The notes beneath the pieces are model-generated. The model saw only the letters and a list, made by a program, of their open reading frames with translations, was not told the DNA's origin and did no database searches. This document shows positions 1 through 9,093 of a stretch of 64,000 nucleotides of DNA, in pieces (position 1 is the first letter of the stretch; each line of letters begins with the position of its first letter). The stretch lies in NCBI GenBank assembly GCA_963965975.1, contig OZ014418.1:4724775-4788774 (forward strand). The letters run 5' to 3'. The DNA is from Xestospongia bergquistia. Its lineage: Eukaryota > Porifera > Demospongiae > Haplosclerida > Petrosiidae. The translations under genes were made by a program, and so were the position numbers.

Positions 1-2863
1 TAAAGACTTTAGAAGGTTTAGACTATTGAGTAAAGTTTATAAAGTAAACAGCTCAGTGTAAAGGACTCTATGGGACTAAAGAAATAAAGTGCTATTAACA
101 GTTATAGTAAGTTTGTTTGCGTTAACGCTCTAAAGTCTTTAATTTAAAGACTTTAGAAGATTTAGAGTATTGAGTGAAGTTTATAAATTAAACAGCTCAG
201 TCTAAAGGGCTCTATGAAACTAACTAAATAAACTATTATTAACAGTTTAGTAAGATAGTTTGTCATAACACTCTAAAGTCTTTAATTTAAAGACTTTAGA
301 AGATTTAGACTATTGAGTAAAGTTTATAATGTAAACTGCTCAGTCTAAAGGACTCTATGGGACTAAAGAAATAAACTACTATTAACAGTTTAGTAAGTTG
401 GTTTGCATTAACCCTCTAAAGTCTTTAATTTAAAGACTTTAGAAGGTTTAGACTATTGAGTGAAGTTTGTAAAGTAAACTGATAGGTCGAAAGGACTCTA
501 TGGGACTAACTAAATTAACTGTTATTAACAGTTTAGTAAGTTGGTTTGCATTAACACTCTAAAGTCTTTAACTTAAAGACTTTAGAAGGTTTAAACTATT
601 GAGTAATGTTTATAATGTAAACTGCTCATTTTAAAGGACTCTATGGGACTAAAGAAATAAACTGCTATTAACAGTTTAGTAAGTTGGTTTGCATTAACCC
701 TCTAAAGTCTTTAATTTAAAGACTTTAGAAGGTTTAGACTATTGGGTAAAGTTTATAAGGTAGACTGCTAAGTTTAAAGGACTCTATGGGACTAAGAAAA
801 TGAACTGCTATTAACAGTTCAGTTAGTTGCTTTGCATTAACACTCTAAAGTCTTTAAATTAAAGACTTTAGAAGGTTTAGACTATTGAGTGAAGTTTATA
901 AAGTAAACTGGTCAGTCTAAAGTACTCTATGAAACTAACTAAATAAAATGTTATTAACAGTTTAGTAAGTTCGTTTGCATTAACACTCTAAAGTTGTAAA
1001 TTAAAGACTTTAGAAGGTTTAAACTATTGAGTAAATTTTATAAAGTAAACTGTTCAGTCTAAAGGACTCTATGGGACTAAAAGAAATGAACTGCTATTAA
1101 TAGTTCAGTAAGTTTGTTTGCATTAACGCTCTAAAGTCTTTAATTTAAAGACTTTAGAAGGTTTAGAGTATTGAGTGAAGTTTGTAAAGTAAACAGCTCA
1201 GTCTAAAGGGGTCTATGAAACTAACTAAATAAACTATTATTAACAGTTCAGTAAGTTGGTTTGCATTAACACTCTAAAGTCTTTAAATTAAAGACTTTAG
1301 AAGGTTGAGACTATTGAGCAAGGTTTATAAAGTAAACAGGTCAGTCTAAAGGACTCTATGAAACTAACTAAATAAACTGTTATTAACAGTTTAGTAAGTT
1401 CGTTTGCATTAACACTCTAAAGTCATTAATTTAAAGACTTTAGAAGGTTTAGAGTATTGAGTGAAGTTTATAAAGTAAACAGCTCAGTCTAAAGGGCTCT
1501 ATGAAACTAACTAAATAAACTATTATTAACAGTTCAGTAAGTTGGTTAGCATTAATACTCTAAAGTCTTTAAATTAATGACTTTAGAAGGTTTAGACTAT
1601 TGAGCGAAGTTTATAAAGTAGACTGGTCAGTCTAAAGGACTCTATGAAACTAACTAAATAAACTGTTATTAACAGTTTAGGAAGATCGTTTGCATTAACA
1701 CTCTAAAGTCATTAATTTAAAGACATTAGAAGGTTTAGACTATTGAGTAAAGTTTATAAAGTAAACTGCTCAGTGTAAAGGACTCTATGTGACTAAAGAA
1801 ATAAACTGCTATTAACAGTTATAGTAAGTTTGCTTGCGTTAACGCTCTAAAGTCTTTAATTTAAAGACTTTAGAAGGTTTAGAGTATTGAGTGAAGTTTA
1901 TAAAGTAAACAGCTAAGTCTAAAGGGCTCTATGAAACTAACTAAATAAACTATTATTAACAGTTTAGTAAGTTAGTTTGTGATAACACTCTAAAGTCTTT
2001 AATTTAAAGAGTTTAGAAGGTTTAGACTATTGAGTAAAGTTTATAATGTAAACTGCTCAGTCTAAAGGACTCTATGGGACTAAAGAAATAAACTGCTATT
2101 AACAGTTTAGTAAGTTGGTTGGCATTAACACTGTAAAGTCTTTAATTTAAAGACTTTAGAAGGTTTAGACTCTTGAGTGAAGTTTGTAAAGTAAACTGAT
2201 AGGTCTAAAGAACTCTATGGGACTAACTAAATTAACTGTTATTAACAATTTAGTAAGTTGGTTTGCCTTAACACTCTAAAGTCTTTAATTTAAAGACTTT
2301 AGAAGGTTTAAACTATTGAGTAATGTTTATAAAGTAAACTGCTCATTCTAAAGGACTCTATGGGACTAAAGAAATAAACTGCTATTAACAGTTTAGTAAA
2401 TTGGTTTGCATTAACCCTCTAAAGTCTTTAATTTAAAGACTTTAGAAGGTTTAGACTATTGAGTGAATTTTTTTAAAGTAAATTGATAGGTCTGAAGGAC
2501 TCTATGGGACTAACTACATTAACTGCTATTAACAGTTTAGTAAGTGCATTTGCATTAACACTCCAAAGTCTTTAATTTAAAGACTTTAGAAAGTTTAGAC
2601 TATTGGGTAAAGTTTATAAGGTAGACTGCTAAGTTTAAAGGACTCTATGGGACTAAGAAAATGAACTGCTATTAACAGTTCAGTTAGTTGCTTTGCATTA
2701 ACACTCTAAAGTCTTTAAATTAAAGACTTTAGAAGTTTTATACTATTGAGCGAAGTTTATAAAGTAAACTGGTCAGTCTAAAGGACTCTATGAAACTAAC
2801 TAAATAAAATGTTATTAACAGTTTAGTAAGTTCGTTTGCATTAACACTCTAAAGTCATTAATT

Positions 2864-3007
2864 TAAAGACTTTAGAAGGTTTAGACTATTGAGTAAAGTT
2901 TATAAAGTAAACTGCTCAGTGTAAAGGACTCTATGGGACTAAAGAAATAAACTGCTATTAACAGTTATAGTAAGTTTGTTTGCATTAACGCTCTAAAGTC
3001 TTTAATT
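2864..3007. repeat. Subtype A monomer (class 1)
   Basis: Diagnostic features are GAGTAAAG early, CTCAGTGTAAAGG in the middle, and an end reading GTTTGCATTAACGCTC. Many A copies, including this one, carry CAGTTATAG in place of CAGTTTAG. That adds one base and makes the monomer 144 bp. A is normally preceded by I or I' and followed by B. It belongs to class 1 (GTAAAG with ACTAAAGAAA). Confidence 0.8.
2897..2913. repeat. Internal dyad 1 (6-bp arms, representative)
   Basis: AGTTTA and TAAACT are inverted repeats around TAAAG. The dyad occurs in most class 1 monomers and in several class 2 monomers. D replaces part of it with TTTGTAAAG and F with TTTTTTAAAG, which alters the spacer or left arm. 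It lies about 35 bp into the monomer. Confidence 0.8.
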
Positions 3008-3150
3008 TCAAGACTTTAGAAGATTTAGAGTATTGAGTGAAGTTTATAAAGTAAACAGCTCAGTCTAAAGGGCTCTATGAAACTAACTAAATAAACTATT
3101 ATTAACAGTTTAGTAAGTTAGTTTGTGATAACACTCTAAAGTCTTTAATT
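3008..3150. repeat. Subtype B monomer (class 2)
   Basis: Diagnostic features are AGAGTATTGAGTGAAG, AAACAGCTCAG, AAAGGGCTCTATGAAAC, ACTATTATTAACAG and the end GTTAGTTTGTGATAACAC. This copy has a T-to-C change in the first bases (TCAAGACTT), which weakens the junction dyad. Variant B' has the same 5' two thirds but ends CAGTTCAGTAAG with a GCATTAACACTC tail, and it precedes I'. B belongs to class 2 (GTGAAG with ACTAACTAAA). Confidence 0.8.
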
Positions 3151-3293
3151 TAAAGACTTTAGAAGGTTTAGACTATTGAGTAAAGTTTATAATGTAAACT
3201 GCTCAGTCTAAAGGACTCTATGGGACTAAAGAAATAAACTGCTATTAACAGTTTAGTAAGTTGGTTTGCATTAACCCTCTAAAGTCTTTAATT
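3151..3293. repeat. Subtype C monomer (class 1)
   Basis: Diagnostic features are GTTTATAATGTAAACTGC, with AATG where most copies have AAAG, and the end GCATTAACCCTC. Some HORs carry a C copy with the ordinary AAAG. It follows B and precedes D, or F where D-E are missing. It belongs to class 1. Confidence 0.78.
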
Positions 3294-3305
3294 TAAAGAC
3301 TTTAG
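3279..3305. repeat. Junction palindrome: 12-bp inverted repeat with 3-nt centre (representative)
   Basis: The last bases of one monomer (CTAAAGTCTTTA) and the first bases of the next (TAAAGACTTTAG) are exact reverse complements separated by ATT. This 27-bp dyad recurs at nearly every monomer junction, so there are several hundred copies in the window. At junctions before I and I' the centre is AAT instead. It could form a hairpin or cruciform, or bind a dimeric protein. Which of these applies is not known. Confidence 0.95.
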
Positions 3306-3436
3306 AAGGTTTAGACTATTGAGTGAAGTTTGTAAAGTAAACTGATAGGTCTAAAGGACTCTATGGGACTTACTAAATTAACTGTTATTAACAGTTTAGT
3401 AAGTTGGTTTGCATTAACACTCTAAAGTCTTTAATT
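3294..3436. repeat. Subtype D monomer (class 2)
   Basis: Diagnostic features are GTGAAGTTTGTAAAG, CTGATAGGTC, ACTAAATTAACTGTTATT and the end GTTGGTTTGCATTAACAC. Its GTTATT form makes the internal dyad at 3380-3396 perfect. It belongs to class 2 and normally precedes E. Confidence 0.78.
3380..3396. repeat. Internal dyad 2 (8-bp arms, representative)
   Basis: AACTGTTA and TAACAGTT are exact inverted repeats with a single T between them. This form is found in D and I subtypes. A, C, E, F and G carry AACTGCTA and so have one mismatch. It lies about 87 bp into the monomer, roughly between dyad 1 and the next junction palindrome. Confidence 0.85.
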
Positions 3437-3579
3437 TAAAGGCTTTAGTAGGTTTAAACTATTGAGTAAAGTTTATAAAGTAAACTGCTCAGTCTAAAGG
3501 ACTCTATGGGACTAAAGAAATAAACTGCTATTAACAGTTTAGTAAGTTGGTTTGCATTAACCCTCTAAAGTCTTTAATT
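3437..3579. repeat. Subtype E monomer (class 1)
   Basis: Diagnostic features are TTTAAACTATTGAGTAA (AAAC instead of AGAC), often followed by TGTTTATAAAG, and the end GCATTAACCCTC. It differs from G mainly in that CCCTC end. This copy has GGCTTTAGTAGG in its first bases. It belongs to class 1. Confidence 0.75.
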
Positions 3580-3723
3580 TAAAGACTTTAGAAGGTTTAG
3601 ACTATTGAGTGAAGTTTTTTAAAGTAAACTGATAAGTCTAAAGGACTCTATGGGACTAACTAAATTAACTGCTATTGACAGTTTAGTAAGTTCGTTTGCA
3701 TTAACACTCTAAAGTCTTTAATT
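3580..3723. repeat. Subtype F monomer (class 2, 144 bp)
   Basis: Diagnostic features are GAAGTTTTTTAAAG, where a six-T run adds one base, then CTGATAGGTC or AAGTC, TTAACTGCTATT and the end GTTCGTTTGCATTAACAC. This copy carries CTATTGACAG, a private change shared with the C2 and C3 counterparts at 13049 and 26356. It belongs to class 2 and precedes G or H. Confidence 0.8.
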
Positions 3724-3867
3724 TAAAGACTTTAGAAGGTTTAAACTATTGAGTAATGTTTATAAAGTAAACTGCTCAGTCTAAAGGACTCTTTTGGGAC
3801 AAACGAAATAAACTGCTATTAACAGTTTAGTAAGTTGGTTTGCATTAAGACTCTAAAGTCTTTAATT
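3724..3867. repeat. Subtype G monomer (class 1)
   Basis: It resembles E at the start (TTTAAACTATTGAG) but ends GGTTTGCATTAACACTC or similar. This copy is 144 bp because CTCTATGGGAC has become CTCTTTTGGGAC. The same private change occurs at the C2 and C3 counterparts (monomers 13102 and 26409). It belongs to class 1. Confidence 0.75.
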
Positions 3868-4010
3868 TAAAGACTTTAGAAGGTTTAGACTATTAGGTAA
3901 AGTTTATAAGGGAGACTGCTAAGTTTAAAGGACTCTATGGGACTAAAGAAATGAACTGCTATTAACAGTTCAGTAAGTTGGTTTGCATTAACACTCAAAA
4001 GTCTTTAAAC
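3868..4010. repeat. Subtype H monomer (class 1)
   Basis: This is the most distinctive subtype: TTGGGTAAAG or TTAGGTAAAG, then TATAAGGTAGACTGCTAAG, TTTAAAGG, GAAATGAACTGC and CAGTTCAGTAAG. It ends in TTTAAATTAAAG, with the junction centre AAT, when followed by I. It is a useful phasing landmark. Clear copies start at 717, 2578, 3868, 4871, 6302, 7590, 8380, 10096, 11957, 13388, 14390, 16108, 17253, 18112, 19256, 20113, 21400, 22115, 24261, 26553, 27555, 32851, 34567, 35854, 38426, 42289, 44006, 54895, 56755 and 58187, among others. Confidence 0.82.
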
Positions 4011-4153
4011 TAAAGACTTTAGAAGGTTTAGACTATTGAGTGATGTTTATAAAGTAAACTGATCAGTCTAAAGGACTCTATGAAACTAACAAAATAAACT
4101 GTTATTAACAGTTTAGTAAGTTCGTCTGCATTAACACTCTAAAGTCTTTAATT
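4011..4153. repeat. Subtype I monomer (class 2)
   Basis: Diagnostic features are GAGCGAAG or GAGTGATG, CTGGTCAG (here GATCAG), TATGAAACTAACAAAATAAACTG (or ACTAAATAAA) and the end GTTCGTCTGCATTAACAC. Variant I' ends GTTCGTTTGC and carries CATTA in place of CTTTA in the junction dyad. It belongs to class 2 and is usually followed by A. Confidence 0.78.
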
Positions 4154-7100
4154 TAAAGACTTTAGAAGGTTTAGGCTATTGAGTAAAGTTTATAAAGTAA
4201 ACTGCTCAATGTACAGGACTCTATGGGACTAAAGAAATAAACTGCTATTAACAGTTGTAGTAAGTTTGTTTGCATTAACGCTCTAAAGTCTTTAATTTAA
4301 AGACTTTAGAAGGTTTAGAGTATTGAGTGAAGTTTATAAAGTAAACAGCTCAGTCTAAAGGTCTCTATGAAACTGACTAAATAAACTATTATTAACAGTT
4401 TTGTAAGTTAGTTTGTTATAACACTCTAAAGTCTTTAATTTAAAGACTTTAGAAGGTTTAGACTATTGAGTAAAGTTTATAAAGTAAACTGCTCAGTCTA
4501 AAGTACTCTATGGGACTACAGAAATAAACTGCTATTAACAGTTTAGTAAGTTGGTTTGCATTAACCCTCTAAAGTCTTTAATTTAAAGACTTTAGAAGGT
4601 TTAAACTATTGAGTGAAGTTTTTTAAAGTAAACTGATAGGTCTAAAGGACTCTATGGGACTAACTAAATTAACAGCTATTAACAGTTTAGTAAGTTCGTT
4701 TGCATTAACACTCTACAGTCTTTAATTTAAAGACTTTAGAAGGTTTAAACTATTGAGTAAAGTTTATAAAGTAAACTGCTCAGTCTAAAGGACTCTATGG
4801 GACTAAAGAAATAAACTGCTATTAACAGTTTAGTAAGTTGGTTTGCATTAACACTCTAAAGTCTTTAATTTAAAGACTTTAGAGGTTTAAACTATTGGGT
4901 AACGTTTATAAGATAGACTGCTAAGTTTAAAGGACTCTATGGGACTAAAGAAATAAACTGCTATTAACAGTTCAGTAAGTTTTTTTGCATTAACACTCTA
5001 AAGTCTTTAAATTAAAGACTTTAGAAGGTTTAGACTATTGAGCGAAGTTTATAAAGTAAACTGGTCAGTCTAAAGGACTCTATGAAACTAACAAAATAAA
5101 CTGTTATTAACAGTTTAGTAAGTTCGTCAGCATTAACACTCTAAAGTCTTTAATTTAAAGACTTTAGAAGGTTTAGACTATTGAGTAAAGTTTATAAAGA
5201 AAACTGCTCAGTCTAAAGGACTCTATGGGACTAAAGAGATAAACTGCTATTAACAGTTTAGTAAGTTTGTTTGCATTAACGCTCTAAAGTCTTTAATTTA
5301 AAGACTTTAGAAGGTTTAGAGTATTGAATGAAGTTTATAAAGTAAACAGCTCAGTCTAAAGGGCTCTATGAAACTAACTATATAAACTGTTGTTAACAGT
5401 TCAGTAAGTTGGTTTGCATTAACACTCTAAAGTCTTTAAATTAAAGACTTTAAAAGGTTTAGACTATTGAGTGAAGTTTGTAAAGTAAACTTAAAGGTCG
5501 AAAGGACTCTATGGGACTAACGAAATAAACTATTATTAACAGTTTAGTAAGTTAGTTTGTGATAAGACTCTAAAGTCTTTAATTTAAAGACTTTAGAAGG
5601 TTTAAACTATTGAGTAAAGTTTATAAAGTAAACTGCTCAGTCTAAAGGACTCTATGGGACTAAAGAAATAAACTGCTATTAACAGTTTAGTAAGTTGGTT
5701 TGCATTAACACTCTAAAGTCTTTAAATTAAAGACTTTAAAAGGTTTAGACTATTGAGTGAAGTTTGTAAAGTAAACTGATAGGTCTAAAGGGCTCTATGA
5801 AACTAACTAAATAAACTATTATTAACAGTTTAGTAAGTTAGTTTGTGATAACACTCTAAACTCTTTAATTTAAAGACTGTAGAAGGTTTAAACTATTGAG
5901 TAAAGTTTATAAAGTAAACTGCTCAGTCTAAAGGTCTCTATGGGACTAAAGAAATAAACTGCTATTAACAGTTTAGTAAGTTTGTTTGCATTAACCCTCT
6001 AAAGTCTTTAATTTAAAGACTTTAGAAGGTTTAGACTAATGAGTGAAGTTTTTTAAAGTAAACTGATAGGTCTAAAGGACTCTATGGGACTAACTAAATT
6101 AACTGCTATTAACAGTTTAGTAAGTTCGTTTGCATTAACACTCTAAAGTCTTTAATTTAAAGACTTTTAGAAGGTTTAAACTATTGAGTAAAGTTTATAA
6201 AGTAAACTGGTCAGTCTAAAGGACTCTATGGGACTAAAGAAATAAAATGCTATTAACAGTTTAGTAAGTTGGTTTGCATTAACACTGTAAAGTCTTTAAT
6301 TTAAAGACTTTAGAAGGTTTAGACTATTGGGAAAAGTTTATAAGGTAGACTGCTATGTTTAAAGGACTCTATGTGACTAAAGAAATGAACTGCTATTAAC
6401 AGTTCAGTAAGTTTGTTTGCATTAACGCTCTAAAGTCTTTAATTTAAAGTCTTCAGAAGGTTTAGAGTATTGAGTGAAGTTTATAAAGTGAACAGCTCAG
6501 TCTAAAGAGCTCTATGAAACTAACTAAATAAACTATTATTTACAGTTCAGTAAGTTTTTTTGCATTAACACTCTAAAGTCTTTAAATTAAAGACTTTAGA
6601 AGGTTTAGACTATTGAGCGAAGTTTATAAAGTAAACTGGTCAGTCTAAAGGACTCTATGAAACTAACTAAATAAACTGTTATTAACAGTTTAGTAAGTTC
6701 GTTTGCATTAAAACTCTAAAGCCATTAATTTAAAGACTTTAGAAGGTTTAGACTATTGAGTAAAGTTTATAAAGTAAACTGCTCAGTGTAAAGGACTCTA
6801 TGGGACTAAAGAAATAAACTGCTATTAACAGTTTAGTAAGTTTGTTTGCATTAACGCTCTAAAGTCTTTAATTTAAAGACTTTAGAAGGTTTAGAGTATT
6901 GAGTGAAGTTCACAAAGTAAACAGCTCAGTCTAAAGGGCTCTATGAAACTAACTAAATAAACTATTATTAACAGTTTAGTAAGGTAGTTTGAGCTAACAC
7001 TCTAAAGTCTTTAATTTAAAGATTTTAGAAGGTTTAGACTATTGAGTAAAGTTTATAATGTAAACTGCTCAGTCTAAAGGACTCTATGGGACTAAAGAAA

Positions 7101-8018
7101 TAAACTGCTATTAACAGTTTAGTAAGTTGGTTTGCATTAACCCTCTAAAGTCTTTATTTTAAAGACTTTAGAAGGTTTAGACTATTGAGTGAAGTTTGTA
7201 AAGTAAACTGATAGGTCTAAAGGACTCTATAGGACTAACTAAATAAACTGTTATTAACAGTTTAGTAAGTTGGTTTGCATTAACACTCTAAAGTCTTTAA
7301 TTTAAAGACTTTAGAAGGTTTAAACTATTGAGTAAAGTTTTTAAAGTAAACTGCTCAGTCTAAAGGACTCTATGGGACTAAAGAAATAAACTGCTATTAA
7401 CAGTTTAGTAAGTTTGTTTTCATTAACCCTCTAAAGTCTTTAATTTAAAGACTTTAGAAGGTTTAGACTATTTAGTGAAGTTTTTTAAAGTAAACTGATA
7501 AGTCTAAAGGATTCTATGGGACTAACTAAATTAACTGCTATTAACAGTTTAGGAAGTTGGTTTGCATTAACACTCTAAAGTCTTTAACTTAAAGACTTTA
7601 GAAGGTTTAGACTATTGGGTAAAGTTTATAAGGTAGACTGCTAAGTTTAAAGGACTCTATGGGACTAAAGAAATGAACTGCTATTAACAGTTCAGTAAGT
7701 TGGTTTGCATTAACACTCTAAAGTCTTTAAATTAAAGACTTTAGAAGGTTTAGACTATTGAGCGAAGTTTATAAAGTAAACTGGTCAGTCTAAAGGACTC
7801 TATGAAACTAACAAAATAAACTGTTATTAACAGTATAGTAAGTTCGTCTGCATTAACTCTCTAAAGTCTTTAATTTAAAGACTTTAGAAGGTTTAGTCTA
7901 TTGAGTAATGTTTATAAAGTAAACTGCTCAGTGTAAAGGACTCTATGGGACTAAAGAAATAAACTGCTATTAACAGTTTAGTAAGTTTGTTTGCATTAAC
8001 GCTCTAAAGTCTATAATT

Positions 8019-8236
8019 TAAAGACTTTAGAAGGTTTAGAGTATTGAGTGAAGTTTATAAAGTAAACAGCTCAGTCTAAAGGGCTCTATGAAACTGACTA
8101 AATAAACTACTATTAACAGGTTTGAAGTTTTTTAAAGTAAACTGATAGGTCTAAAGGACTCTATGGGACTAACTAAATTAACTGCTATTAACAGTTTAGT
8201 AAGTTCGTTTGCATTAACACTCTAAAGTCTTTAATT
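8019..8236. repeat. Deletion-fused monomer B/F (218 bp)
   Basis: A B monomer proceeds normally to ACTACTATTAACAG and then jumps at about 8118-8124 into GAAGTTTTTTAAAG, part way through an F monomer. The composite is 218 bp, about one and a half monomers. The C2 counterpart (17682-18111, B-C-F) is intact, 430 bp long, and shares the private ACTACTATT change. Measured against it, about 212 bp is missing here: the end of B, all of C and the start of F. It is one of few out-of-register events in the window. Confidence 0.85.
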
Positions 8237-8807
8237 TAAAGACTTTAGAAGGTTTAAACTATTGAGTAAAGTTTATAAAGTAAACTGGTCAGTCTAAAGA
8301 ACTCTATGGGACTAAAGAAATAAATTGCTATTAATAGTTTAGTAAGTTGGTTTGCATTAACCCTCTAAAGTCTTTAATTTAAAGACTTTAGAAGGTTTAG
8401 ACTATTGGGTAAAGTTTATAAGGTAGACTGCTAAGTTTAAAGGACTCTATGGGACTAAAGAAATGAACTGCTATTAATAGTTCAGTAAGTTTGTTTGCAT
8501 TAACGCTCTAAAGTCTTTAATTTAAAGACTTTAGAAGGTTTAGAGTATTGAGTGAAGTTTGTAAAGTAAACAGCTCAGTCTAAAGGGTCTATGAAACTAA
8601 CTAAATGAACTATTATTAACAGTTCAGTAAGTTGGTTTGCAATAACACTCTAAAGTCTTTAAATTAAAGACTTTAGAAGGTTTAGACTACTGAGCGAAGT
8701 TTATAATGTAAACTGCTCAGTCTAAAGGACTCTATGAAACTAACTAAATAAACTGTTATTAACAGTTTAGTAAGTTCGTTTGCATTAACACTCTAAAGTC
8801 ATTAATT

Positions 8808-9093
8808 TAAGGACTTTAGAAGGTTTAGAGTATTGAGTGAAGTTTATAAAGTGAACAGCTCAGTCTAAAGGGCTCTATGAAACTAACTAAATAAACTATT
8901 ATTAACATTTCCGTAAGTTGGTTTGCATTAACACTCTAAAGTCTTTAAATTAAAGACTTTAGAAGGTTTAGACTATTGAGCGAAGTTTATAAAGTAGAGT
9001 GGTCAGTCTAAAGGACTATATGAAACTAACTAAATAAACTGTTATTAACAGTTTAGTAAGTTCGTTTGCATTAACACTCTAAAGTCATTAATT
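8808..9093. repeat. B'-I' pair at the C1/C2 boundary
   Basis: Two class 2 monomers follow another B'-I' pair (8523, 8665), with no A or H between. The series ends at 9094, where the A monomer matching window position 1 begins. The repeat of B'-I' next to the boundary suggests that exchange between B'-I' sets may have generated the tandem C1-C2 arrangement. Confidence 0.6.

Larger units (their letters stand above)
2864..4153. repeat. Canonical nine-monomer higher-order repeat (A-I)
   Basis: This 1290-bp stretch holds one of each subtype in the commonest order, A-B-C-D-E-F-G-H-I, and is followed at 4154 by another A. Monomer starts are 2864, 3008, 3151, 3294, 3437, 3580, 3724, 3868 and 4011. 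Other HOR units in the window are gains or losses on this scheme. For example, the next one (4154-5155) is A-B-C-F-G-H-I and lacks the D-E pair. Longer ones of 10-13 monomers carry an added B'-I' set after H. Because every version keeps this relative order, I use it as the reference unit. Confidence 0.85.
1..9093. repeat. Superrepeat copy C1
   Basis: This is a block of about 63 monomers whose order and private variants are repeated in C2 (9094-18111). Shared landmarks include the shortened junction AAGTTGTAAA at 991 and 10370, the GACATTAG start at 1718 and 11097, CTATTGACAG at 3671 and 13049, AGACTGTAG at 5871 and 15677, and AAAGCCATTA near 6718 and 16525. The offset rises in steps from 9093 to 9379, 9520 and 9806 bp, then falls to 9663. 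Each step is close to a whole number of monomers. Relative to C2, C1 lacks an F-G pair between 574 and 717 and a second F-G pair after 5585. It contains the broken monomer 8019-8236. Confidence 0.85.

Noticed and set aside
2545-2555. Octamer-like ATTTGCAT site
   Set aside because: The exact octamer arises here by a single substitution in a repeated GTTTGCAT segment. An isolated match in AT-rich DNA is expected by chance.
3279-3305. Rho-independent terminators at the junction dyads
   Set aside because: The stems are AT-rich, there is no U-tract context tied to a gene, and the array looks eukaryotic.
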